Source: Pantoea sp. Ap-967
Lineage (GTDB): Bacteria; Pseudomonadota; Gammaproteobacteria; Pseudomonadales; Pseudomonadaceae
NCBI RefSeq assembly: GCF_011752565.1
Contig: NZ_VWXK01000022.1
Location: 36,320 to 100,319 of the forward strand
Direction: 5' to 3'
DNA length: 64,000 nt
The translations under genes were made by a program, and so were the position numbers. Below the pieces are notes generated by a model, which had not been told where the DNA came from, searched no databases, and saw only the letters and a list, made by a program, of their open reading frames with translations. Every line of letters starts with the position of its first letter. Within the stretch, counting starts at the first letter, position 1. This document shows positions 45,901 to 52,701 of this stretch, one piece after another.

Positions 45901-47422
45901 CCCGCAACTGGTCGGCGAGCAGGCGTTCGCGCCTTTTGCGCTCGGGCAAATTATCCAGCAACGTGGCTTGCAGCATTTGCGGGTACACCCGGCCGATGTC
46001 CAGCTCGGTGACCATCGTTTGGAGATAACGTTCGGTCAACCAGTCGGGCAGGGCCATGCCCTTTTTGTGCTGCAGTTCGACCCTGCCGGGCCGGATCAGC
46101 CCCCAGTTGCCGATTGCCAGGTGGGCCAGGCTGAAGCGTACCGCGGTGACGGTGCCATCTACCTGCCCGGTGGGGAGCGCAACGGCCAGGGCCTGGTGGT
46201 TGATGACCTCGACTTCCCACGGCTCCAGCTCATGCCCTGGGTGTGTGTTGTCGAGGTAGGCGTTGATTCGGGTGTAGGTGAAGACGGTGGCGTCGTCGAT
46301 GCCGTCAAGCCAGGTAGCGCCCTTGGCCGTGGCCGCTCTTTCGGCAATGTCGATCAAGCTGTGGGCGTAGGCGACGAGGCTGTGCTCGTCGGCGTCATGC
46401 AGCCATCCCGGCAGCAGGCTGGCGGCGGCGTGAAGCGGGTCGCGTTCGGCCTTGGGGCAGAGGTCGAGCAGCGAGGTGAGGTGGCTCAGCGCCAGGCACA
46501 GGTGCTGGGCATCGTCCTGCGGGCCGTGGCGCTCGGCGATGCGGTCGATGATCCCCAGTTGCTGCTCCAGCACGTGCCCCGCCAGTGCCTCGAATGCATG
46601 GCCGGTGAGCGGTTGCGAGTACAGCTGTGGTTGGCTGTTTGCCAGCGCCGGCCACAGGCGCCCGAGCGCCTGCTGCAAGGCGGCGTAGGAGGCGAACACC
46701 TGCAGGTGGCCGTTCAAGGCGTAGAGGATCACCGGGGCGTGTTCCCCGCCTTGGGCGTCGGCAATCAGCAAGGCGCCGGCCAGTTCGTGCAGGCGCAGGC
46801 TTTGGGTGAGATCGAGCGACAGCAGCGACAGTTCAGGCTTGGCGTTGCCCGGCGCGCCTTGGCGGGCCTCATGGGAGGGGTAGGAAGCGACTGTCGAGGC
46901 CAGGGCGAGCAGGCCAGGTTCGACCGTGCCGGGCGGCACCGCGCTGATGCTGTTCGACAGCTGCTGGCGCAGGTAATCGGCGTAGCGTTGCCAGGGCGTA
47001 TGCCCGGTACCGTCGGGCTGGTTCCAGTAGTCGACCAGTGCCTGCCGGTAGTCGTCGAGCAGCACCGGGCCGCAATCGTTGACCAGTTGCTGAACCTGGG
47101 CCAGGTCCAGGTCAAGGCCGGTAACGTCGTTGGCCGATTCCAGCAGCGTGTCGGAGGGGGCCTGCAGCAACAGGTCGCTGCGCCGGCAAAAGCGCTCGAT
47201 CAGTACCTCGGGCAAGGGGCGGGTGTTGTCGTACTCAGCGTTTGCACTGAAACTCCGCAGGTAGAGGCCGGCGGGTGAATGGGGGCTGATCGAGCGCGCT
47301 TGCCACTGCGTGCCCAGGCGCTGCGCAGCCACCGAAGGCAGGGTTGGGCAGCCCTGGAACAGGTGGGTCAGCGTGCAGGAAAAGTCGCTGTGGTGCATCA
47401 GGTTGGCGGCGATGAGGCTCAT
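42941..47422 (-). CDS. Large DUF6543/dermonecrotic-toxin-like protein without LRR or NEL
   Basis: A 1,493-residue protein with no Sec signal. Two hydrophobic segments lie at about 690-770 (WLLLNAALPFVRGPVGTLVW, LVNLLVNVGLAIFAHAA). They are followed by GLYLHNERYWTILQGNAYQV at about 835-855, matching the Trp/Gly/Tyr-Val module of the four plus-strand paralogs. A likely coiled coil follows at about 907-940 (RAEQRETLSRRISEGQQQ). The C terminus has WYAHFHYTSQDAPKEHF and HLKTKEQRLLRG. No catalytic motif is recognised. The start at 47422 (MSLIAANLMHH) has GGAG upstream; the frame is open further to 47470. Probably a toxin-like or effector protein related to the array, by shared modules. Confidence 0.75.
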   Translation of the reverse strand: MSLIAANLMHHSDFSCTLTHLFQGCPTLPSVAAQRLGTQWQARSISPHSPAGLYLRSFSANAEYDNTRPLPEVLIERFCRRSDLLLQAPSDTLLESANDVTGLDLDLAQVQQLVNDCGPVLLDDYRQALVDYWNQPDGTGHTPWQRYADYLRQQLSNSISAVPPGTVEPGLLALASTVASYPSHEARQGAPGNAKPELSLLSLDLTQSLRLHELAGALLIADAQGGEHAPVILYALNGHLQVFASYAALQQALGRLWPALANSQPQLYSQPLTGHAFEALAGHVLEQQLGIIDRIAERHGPQDDAQHLCLALSHLTSLLDLCPKAERDPLHAAASLLPGWLHDADEHSLVAYAHSLIDIAERAATAKGATWLDGIDDATVFTYTRINAYLDNTHPGHELEPWEVEVINHQALAVALPTGQVDGTVTAVRFSLAHLAIGNWGLIRPGRVELQHKKGMALPDWLTERYLQTMVTELDIGRVYPQMLQATLLDNLPERKRRERLLADQLRVQAPTEALALALRKQLSPAARLAVSEAFAAKAGRWGVGPLGLVREAGAEVDWVANAWLIEAASAEPGEPCILYRPLSAQSLLEFPSRNHLLSALGTAGALQDDILRRLPDDVRKVYDHGGFAEPNLPGLLELTVLGVPYERPAPVTLADAAPLIHLGQAVYLGCVEETIADFRAHSATSEQTRWERWTTLGWLLLNAALPFVRGPVGTLVWLAQIAVALKQFLQTGNPHGSSQQRIALVNLLVNVGLAIFAHAAPRLPLQRPARLPGEASVSPAEPLGLPHIEAVAPRHLEQQWASSEAQLSNAQRSALLALRSSPPAEGLGMPIISGDLRGLYLHNERYWTILQGNAYQVKVDEDLQPRIFSDTQPPVPGPWLRRSSSGRWQPDLRLRLRGGMGGGPRRQALIAQRAEQRETLSRRISEGQQQIIAQTAALVPLARLVHESNNPTVLALSLGKLDAIEAFWDRFIADVEAHAALTGLTLDNNRKAQWEFQRFQIKVSRSTLLSKLILRKLASQPLRTFATAEDRAAYVRALEETTPQLDSLVSNAEAIGQGLHTLERLAGRHGTAYDRYMNAKSLLTVPPERTLLATRLLRLESNWRKFIALPNLADRAIYLLDRSWTNLRLAISQRMRLYELPQASEELSARLLHDIASQLRFALRRLENLKLTVASEPAALACLAPIDADVRYIETAVNNDLQDYPPRSSVAQLQKHTPGLIETPSHGLLLGQPRAGDETLFDVVDDQQRPIMTFRKQEEEWVPVKNDAAEPATQTRRPSLQLLFETADAEQAKARQTLSFLESSVAQHFLPVEFEELIDMHRLPLADKAATLATRLGKEPDLSPANQQRYQQRLDGIHALLAQLDSKRVTLRTRAILRQSPRQSGLEYLIEHNQVHIERLGRRRALTAVPGRPQDYIDEYVVMHGAEPLWYAHFHYTSQDAPKEHFVVGHLKTKEQRLLRGSTVTNPVTQKVEYVHRGRLPPAAAKRYFFNL

Positions 47423-47559
47423 GGGTGGCAGGCTCCAAGGTGTTGGGGCCGCCATTGGAACGGGGCGCATGCCGTGCGCGGCGGTAGCCGGGTAATGCCA
47501 TGTACACTGCCGATGAGCGGAATCCTGGCTGTTTCTGCTAAATTCCCCGGTATTTGCTG

Positions 47560-47588
47560 TTGCTCATGGCGGCACGGCACCTTAGACT
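47560..47588 (+). promoter_or_regulatory. Candidate sigma-70 promoter for the DksA-like gene
   Basis: TTGCTC (47560-47565) and TAGACT (47583-47588) are spaced by 17 bases, about 110 bases before the start codon. The match to consensus is partial. Confidence 0.35.
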
Positions 47589-47699
47589 GCCGCCCCCTGT
47601 AAAAGAGTGCCGGTTGGCGCTTGAAGAATTCCGCTGCCGATGCCAAGGCGTCGGCGGCACCTGAATCGCCCAAATGCACATTTTTTCATAGAGAAATCG

Positions 47700-48104
47700 A
47701 TGACAAAGGAACAGTTGCTGGCCATGTCGGCCGATGACTACATGAACGCTGAACAGCTGGCCTTCTTCACTGAGCTGCTGCAGGCGATGAAAGTCGAAAC
47801 CCATGAACGCATCGAGCTCAGCCGCACTACCATCGAAGGCCTGGATACCCCGTCGGACCCTGCCGACGTGGCCTCGGTCGAGGAAGAGCGCAGCTGGCTG
47901 GTCAATGCCATCGACCGCGACCAGCGCCTGCTGCCGCAGCTGGAAATGGCCCTGGACCGTATCTCCGACGAGAGCTTCGGCTGGTGCGACGACAGTGGCG
48001 AGCCGATTGGCCTGAAGCGCCTGCTGATCAGCCCGACCACCAAGTACTGCATCGAAGCCCAGGAACGCCACGAGCAGCTCGACCGCCACCAGCGGCAGAT
48101 CTGA
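47700..48104 (+). CDS. DksA/TraR-family protein with degenerate zinc finger
   Basis: A 134-residue DksA-family protein that would bind the RNA polymerase secondary channel and modulate initiation with ppGpp. The coiled coil is at about 20-75, with an acidic tip region (DTPSDPADVASVEEE) that parallels the DxxDxA tip of DksA. The finger region reads GWCDDSGEPIGLKRLL ... KYCIEAQ. The CxxC pairs of classic DksA are thus C-x-x-S and C-x-x-A, leaving only two cysteines, reminiscent of Zn-independent DksA2 types. It is followed by a strong terminator. Confidence 0.9.
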   Translation: MTKEQLLAMSADDYMNAEQLAFFTELLQAMKVETHERIELSRTTIEGLDTPSDPADVASVEEERSWLVNAIDRDQRLLPQLEMALDRISDESFGWCDDSGEPIGLKRLLISPTTKYCIEAQERHEQLDRHQRQI

Positions 48105-48122
48105 CCGAGCGCTGAGCGCCAG

Positions 48123-48151
48123 GCCCCAGGGAGCGATCCCTGGGGCTTTTT
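48123..48151 (+). terminator. Rho-independent terminator
   Basis: A 10-base perfect stem (GCCCCAGGGA and its complement, loop GCGA) followed directly by TTTTT. It ends the DksA-like gene transcript. Confidence 0.95.
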
Positions 48152-48291
48152 GCATTTGTGTTGCTGCAGGTCACTTGCGGATTTATTGCTTGCGGCGTAA
48201 CACTGCTGTACCAGGATGCACTGTTTTGTGCGTGATGGCAGGCGTATCATGGCTTCATCGTTAGGGTGCTAATTAAATTCCGGAGGGAATG

Positions 48292-48486
48292 ATGAATAGC
48301 CGAGTCGATGTGGCCGTGATGATTGGCTCCGGCGTGCCGGCCACCTTGCAGGCCATGGGCAAGCGGGTGTGCTGGGTGGTACTGGTGAACGGCGAGCGGC
48401 GTGGTACGGCGTTCGCCAGCCGCGACGAGGCGCTGGAGTGCCAGGCCGCCTGGTTGCAGCAGTTGTGCAAGGGGCACGCGGCCTGA
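48292..48486 (+). CDS. Small protein of unknown function
   Basis: A 64-residue basic protein beginning MNSRVDVAVMIGSGVPATL. Two ATGs are adjacent (48289 and 48292); the second is preferred because GGAGGG at 48282-48287 gives it better spacing. It has a short beta-rich look (VCWVVLVNGERRGTAFASRDEAL), with no signal or membrane segment. It is monocistronic. Coding is supported by the strong ribosome site and codon use; function is not recognised. Confidence 0.7.
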   Translation: MNSRVDVAVMIGSGVPATLQAMGKRVCWVVLVNGERRGTAFASRDEALECQAAWLQQLCKGHAA

Positions 48487-48866
48487 GGGCGGGTTGCACC
48501 GAATAGCTGGCAAGAAATGCGCTTTACCTCTCGACGGATTTCGGTGTTTTCGTGCATATTCATTTGCCGGTAATGCGCCGATGGATTGCAGTGCACTTTC
48601 TGCCGAGAGGCCTGACGTTATCCCGTGCATCTTTTCTGGCGAACGTGTTGTCAGACAGTGTGCTTCCCCGGGTGGGGAATGGGCTTGAAGCCTGCTTCAA
48701 GGCCTTATCTGGCAAGCCAGAGTAAAATTTCCTGCGTGCTGCATCGTCAGCAGGCACAGACGCTTCATGCATCACCTTATTACTCTTTAATGCCTTTCGA
48801 ATTGAAATGGCCGTGCCTTGCCGAGTTCGGGCGAGGGCGGATGTCACCGGTTTGAGGATTACTTCA
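48487..48866. other. Non-coding 380-base stretch, lower GC
   Basis: No convincing gene is seen. The region is AT-richer than the surroundings. It holds a hairpin CTTGAAG-CCTG-CTTCAAG at 48684-48701, without a following U-run. It must contain the promoter of the downstream two-gene unit, but no clear boxes are seen. A minus-strand open frame at 48560-48847 has no ribosome site and odd composition. Confidence 0.5.
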
Positions 48867-49337
48867 TTGGCAGTCAGTACACTTGATACCCACGCCTTGT
48901 TTGCCCTGGGCGATTTGCGCGGTCAGTTGGCCAAGCTGTTCCAGGGTCGTTTCATCTATGTCACCGAACAAAGCCCAGAAGGCCTGTACATGGCCGAGAT
49001 CGACACCGAGAGCGCCTTGGTAGTCGATGACAAGCAGCGCCTGGAATTGAAAGTGGGCGACCACTTCCGCGCCGCGGTATTGCCCAGCCGTGAGGGCGGC
49101 AAGCTGGAAATGCGTTTTCGCGAAATCAAGCTCAACGTCTATGGCGTGGGCGACTACGCCTTCGTGTCGGTGCCCGAAGGTGAAGGCATCGTGTTCCGCG
49201 AAGGCCACGGCGTGATGCTGGTGTTCGCTGCCCAGCAGCAAGTGCAGGAAGGCCTGGGCAAGCTGCTCAAGGCTGTCACCGGCAAGGTGGCCAAATGGCG
49301 CAAGGGTGAGCTCACCACCTTCAAGGCCAGTGAATGA
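48867..49337 (+). CDS. Conserved-looking protein of unknown function
   Basis: A 156-residue soluble protein. The TTG at 48867 is taken as start because GAGGA lies 8 bases upstream and the downstream part (AVSTLDTHALFALGDLRGQL) looks like a natural N terminus. The open frame extends upstream into non-coding DNA. The C-terminal third (LGKLLKAVTGKVAKWRKGEL) is basic and amphipathic. It overlaps the next gene by 4 bases (ATGA), so the two are translationally coupled. No family recognised. Confidence 0.75.
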   Translation: MAVSTLDTHALFALGDLRGQLAKLFQGRFIYVTEQSPEGLYMAEIDTESALVVDDKQRLELKVGDHFRAAVLPSREGGKLEMRFREIKLNVYGVGDYAFVSVPEGEGIVFREGHGVMLVFAAQQQVQEGLGKLLKAVTGKVAKWRKGELTTFKASE

Positions 49338-49546
49338 CCGAGGGCGATGATTCGCCGGCCACCCGTGCCAGCTTCCACCGCCAGCACCAGGCCCAGGCCG
49401 AGGCCGAAGCCATGCGGTTGCTGGGGCAGCGCGAAGTGATGGGGGCCGCCTGGTTGACCTGGGTGGCGGCGCAGCTTTACCAGCTCAGCCCGCCGCCCTA
49501 TGCCGCCATGGTGCGGCGTGAACTGCAGCGCCTGGCCCAGGGCTGA
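49334..49546 (+). CDS. Small protein of unknown function
   Basis: A 70-residue helical protein, Ala- and Gln-rich (RQHQAQAEAEAMRLLGQREV), followed by AAWLTWVAAQLYQLSPPPYA. It starts on the ATGA overlapping the upstream stop, which supports it being real and co-translated. It ends 12 bases before the convergent antiporter gene. Function not recognised. Confidence 0.7.
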   Translation: MTEGDDSPATRASFHRQHQAQAEAEAMRLLGQREVMGAAWLTWVAAQLYQLSPPPYAAMVRRELQRLAQG

Positions 49547-49558
49547 GGCCGCTTGCGT

Positions 49559-49924
49559 TCAGTGGCCGCGGTCGCGGCCGCTGCTGACCTCTTCGGGCAC
49601 GGCTTCCTTGGCCATGCGCTTGCGAAACAATGCAGCCCTGGCCAACAGCAGGGTAGTCACCGGCACGGTGATCGACAGCAGGATCGGAATCAGCCAGGCA
49701 TGCAGCACCGGGCCTTCCTTGAGCCAGGAAAAGTAGATGATCGACGCCAGTGCCACGCACCAGGCGCCAATGGTCGACGCCAGGGCGGGTGGGTGCATGC
49801 GCTGGAAGTAGTCCTTCAGGCGTAGCAGGCCGATGGCGCCAATCAGCGCGAACAGGCTGCCCATCAGCAGCAGCGCAGCGGTGACCAGCTCCAGCCAGAA
49901 GGGCAGCATCAGGGCCTTGGTCAT
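49559..49924 (-). CDS. shaG: Mrp/Sha Na+/H+ antiporter subunit G
   Basis: A 121-residue membrane protein with three helices (about 9-31, 44-65, 75-97). The segment GAIGLLRLKDYFQRMHPPALASTIG is the MnhG/PhaG signature. It is the last gene of the six-gene antiporter operon and overlaps shaF by 4 bases. The multi-subunit complex exchanges cytoplasmic Na+ for H+ and supports Na+ and alkali tolerance. Confidence 0.95.
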   Translation of the reverse strand: MTKALMLPFWLELVTAALLLMGSLFALIGAIGLLRLKDYFQRMHPPALASTIGAWCVALASIIYFSWLKEGPVLHAWLIPILLSITVPVTTLLLARAALFRKRMAKEAVPEEVSSGRDRGH

Positions 49925-50199
49925 TCGATCACCTCCCCACGCAGCAGGAACTTGGCCAGGGCGAACGAGCCGACGAAGCCGAACAGCGCGATCAGCAGGG
50001 CGCCTTCGAAATACGTGTCACTGGCGTAGCGAATGCCCAGCACCAGCATCATCAGCATGGCCAGGATGTACAGGTAGTCCAGCGCCAGAACCCGGTCCTG
50101 GGCAGAGGGGCCGCGGAACAGCCGCACCAGTGCCAGGCCCATGGCCAAGGTGAAGATGAACAGGCTGGCGAGGACTGCGTTGGCGAGCAGGCCTGTCAT
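49921..50199 (-). CDS. shaF: Mrp/Sha antiporter subunit F
   Basis: A 92-residue protein with three membrane helices. The motif VRLFRGPSAQDRVLALDYL is typical of MnhF/PhaF. The ATG at 50199 overlaps the shaE stop by 4 bases; the longer frame to 50322 is the shadow of shaE. Confidence 0.95.
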   Translation of the reverse strand: MTGLLANAVLASLFIFTLAMGLALVRLFRGPSAQDRVLALDYLYILAMLMMLVLGIRYASDTYFEGALLIALFGFVGSFALAKFLLRGEVIE

Positions 50200-50684
50200 T
50201 GGAATATCTCCATCAGCGGGCGTTCGTAGGTGTGCTTGAAATGCTCGATGAAAGCCGCCTCGTCGTCCAGGTCGAATACATGCAGCAACAGGATGCTGCG
50301 GTCCAGGGCCAACTCCGACCACACCGTGCCGGGTACCACCGTGGTGATCATCGACAGTGCCGCCAGGCCATGGGTGTCACGCAGGTCGAGCGGGATGTGC
50401 ACGAAGGCAGAGCGCGGCGGCTTGCGGCCGGCGCGCAGCACGCCAATGGCCACTTGCAGGTTGGAGTGGATGACATCCAGGCCGACCCGGCCGATCAGCC
50501 GGGCAATCACCAGGGGCCGACGCACATGGGCGTGTTGCGGGCGCAGCGGCGCCATCAGCAGGGGCGCCAGCACGCCCAGCGCGGCGCCCAGCAACAGGTT
50601 GCCCGGGCTGACGGACAGGTTGAGCAGCAGCCACAGCACGAACAATGCGGCCGATAACAGCGGTGCGGGGAACAGTTTGCTCAT
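50196..50684 (-). CDS. shaE: Mrp/Sha antiporter subunit E
   Basis: A 162-residue MnhE-family protein. Helices lie at about 8-45 (LLSAALFVLWLLLNLSVSPG). The conserved segment HSNLQVAIGVLRAGRKPPRSAFVHIPLDL is followed by ALSMITTVVPGTVWSEL. It overlaps both neighbours by 4 bases. Confidence 0.95.
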   Translation of the reverse strand: MSKLFPAPLLSAALFVLWLLLNLSVSPGNLLLGAALGVLAPLLMAPLRPQHAHVRRPLVIARLIGRVGLDVIHSNLQVAIGVLRAGRKPPRSAFVHIPLDLRDTHGLAALSMITTVVPGTVWSELALDRSILLLHVFDLDDEAAFIEHFKHTYERPLMEIFQ

Positions 50685-52360
50685 GGCTGCACCTGTACGT
50701 CGAGGGTGGTCGGGCCTGGCAATGGCCGCGCGGCCATCACCGCCTGGATGTAAGCCTCGGGCGTTTGCAGGCTGGCGGCGGTGTCCTGGGTGTAGCGCAG
50801 CAGCGGTTCGGCCCGCACGCTGAGGATGATGCACAGGCCAAGCAGGATCACGATTGGCAGGCATTCGTAGCGGCGCAATACCGGCGAGGGGCGCTCCTCG
50901 GGCTTCCAGAAGCGCTGGATGCCCACCCGGCCAAAGGCGATCAGCGAGGCCAGGCCCGAGAGAATCAGCAAGCTGACCAGCACCCAGCCAGTGACGGGCA
51001 GCGGCTGCTCCGTCGGTACGCCCAACCCTTGCGGGTTGAACAGTGCACTGATCAGGTTGAGCTTGCCGACGAAGCCTGACAGTGGCGGCATGCCGATGAT
51101 CAGCAGGGCGCAGGCGATGAAGCTCAGGCCCAGGAACGCCATGGTCCAGGGAATGATCTGCCCGACCACCACTTTCTGCTCGTCGTCCAAGTTGCTGCCC
51201 TTGGGCGGGTGCAGCGATTCGAGTGGCGGCGGGATGGCGTCCTCTTCGTCTTCGAGCGGCGCTTCGTTGGCCGAGCGCGAGCGCTCGACCAGCTCGGCCA
51301 GGAGGAACAGCGCGCACAGCGCCAGGGTCGAGTTGACCAGGTAGAACAAGGCTGCGCCGGTCAGGGCCGACTGGGCGAAGCCAACAGCCCCCAGCAGGGT
51401 GCCTGCCGACACCAGGATGCTCAAGGCCGCCATGCGCTCCAGGCGTTGTGCGGCGAGGATCGACACGGCGGCCACGGCCAGGGTCGCCAGGCCGCCGTAC
51501 ACCAGCCACTGGCTGCCAAAGTGCGCCGAAGCCCCGGCCTGGCCGGAGAACAGCAAGGTCCACAGGCGCAGCACGGCATACAGGCCAACCTTGGTCATGA
51601 TGGCGAACAGCGCCGCCACCGGCGCGCTGGCTGAGGCATAGGCCGGCACCAGCCAGAAGTTCAGTGGCCAGATGCCGGCCTTGGCCAGGAAAGCCATGGC
51701 CAAAATGGCCGCGCCGGCGTGCAACAGGCCGCGGTCGGCTTCCGGCACCAGGGGAATCTTCAGGGCCAGGTCGGCCATGTTCAGGGTGCCGGTAACGCCA
51801 TACAGCATCGCGGCGCCTACCAGGAACAGCGACGAGGCGAACAGGTTGATGGCGATGTAATGCAGCCCGGCGCGCACCCGTGCCCGGCCCGAGCCGTGCA
51901 GCAGCAGGCCATAGGAGGCGGCCAGCAGCACTTCGAAAAACACGAACAGGTTGAACAGGTCGGCGGTGAGGAAGGCGCCGTACAGGCCCATGAGCTGGAT
52001 CTGGAACAGCGCGTGGAAGCTGGCCCCGGCACCATCCCAGCGGGCGCGGGCGAACAGCAAGGCGCACAGGCCGATGACCCCGGTCAGGGTCAGCAGCAGG
52101 GCTGACAGGTGGTCCACCACCAGCACGATGCCGAACGGCGCGGGCCAGTTGCCGGGCAGGTAGACGCCGATGGATTCCGCCTGGCCCTGGGTGCGCACCC
52201 ACAGCAGCAGGGTGACGGCGATGGCAAGGCCCGCGGCGGTCGACAGCAGGTTCAGGCGTGCCTTGACCTTTCGGTGCTTTTCACCCAGCAACAGCATCAG
52301 CGCCGCGGTGAGCAGCGGCAGCAGGATGGGGGCGACGATCAGTTGGCTCAGGCCCGTCAT
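50681..52360 (-). CDS. shaD: Mrp/Sha antiporter subunit D
   Basis: A 559-residue, about 14-helix protein homologous to Nuo antiporter-like subunits. The key membrane Glu is in NLFVFFEVLLAASYGLLL and the Lys is in FAIMTKVGLYAVLR, both needed for proton transfer in the family. A hydrophilic insert (SANEAPLEDEEDAIPPPLE, about residues 365-385) is longer than usual. It overlaps shaC and shaE by 4 bases each. Confidence 0.96.
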   Translation of the reverse strand: MTGLSQLIVAPILLPLLTAALMLLLGEKHRKVKARLNLLSTAAGLAIAVTLLLWVRTQGQAESIGVYLPGNWPAPFGIVLVVDHLSALLLTLTGVIGLCALLFARARWDGAGASFHALFQIQLMGLYGAFLTADLFNLFVFFEVLLAASYGLLLHGSGRARVRAGLHYIAINLFASSLFLVGAAMLYGVTGTLNMADLALKIPLVPEADRGLLHAGAAILAMAFLAKAGIWPLNFWLVPAYASASAPVAALFAIMTKVGLYAVLRLWTLLFSGQAGASAHFGSQWLVYGGLATLAVAAVSILAAQRLERMAALSILVSAGTLLGAVGFAQSALTGAALFYLVNSTLALCALFLLAELVERSRSANEAPLEDEEDAIPPPLESLHPPKGSNLDDEQKVVVGQIIPWTMAFLGLSFIACALLIIGMPPLSGFVGKLNLISALFNPQGLGVPTEQPLPVTGWVLVSLLILSGLASLIAFGRVGIQRFWKPEERPSPVLRRYECLPIVILLGLCIILSVRAEPLLRYTQDTAASLQTPEAYIQAVMAARPLPGPTTLDVQVQP

Positions 52361-52701
52361 TCGTCACGCTCCCGGCCGTCGACGTGGTCGGTACCGGTCA
52401 GGCCGCGCGAGGCCAGCAGCACCACCAGAAACAGCGCGGTCATGGCGAAACTGATGACGATGGCAGTCAATACCAGCGCCTGGGGCAGCGGGTCGGTGTA
52501 GTGCAGCAGGTCCTGGGTGACGCCGTCCTTGATGATCGGCTCCTTGCCGATGAACAGGCTGCCCATGCTGAAAATGAACAGGTTGACCCCATAGGACAGC
52601 AGGCACAGGCCCATGATCACCTGGTAGGTTCGCGGGCGCAGGATCAGCCACACGCCCGATGCGGCCAGTACGCCGATGGCGACTGCAATGACTTCTTCCA
52701 T
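52357..52701 (-). CDS. shaC: Mrp/Sha antiporter subunit C
   Basis: A 114-residue NuoK-like subunit with three helices. LRPRTYQVIMGLCLLSYGVNLFIFSMG and DPLPQALVLTAIVISFAMTA are the MnhC landmarks. It shares one base with shaA upstream and four with shaD. Confidence 0.96.
   Translation of the reverse strand: MEEVIAVAIGVLAASGVWLILRPRTYQVIMGLCLLSYGVNLFIFSMGSLFIGKEPIIKDGVTQDLLHYTDPLPQALVLTAIVISFAMTALFLVVLLASRGLTGTDHVDGRERDE

Noticed and set aside
19033..47422. T3SS or T6SS components, VgrG, PAAR or Rhs toxins, or immunity genes near the array
   Set aside because: None is present; the genes between the array and the fifth large protein are a beta-oxidation operon.
48560..48847. Minus-strand open frame of 95 codons in the non-coding stretch
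   Set aside because: No ribosome site, no conserved-looking segment and unusual composition for this genome.
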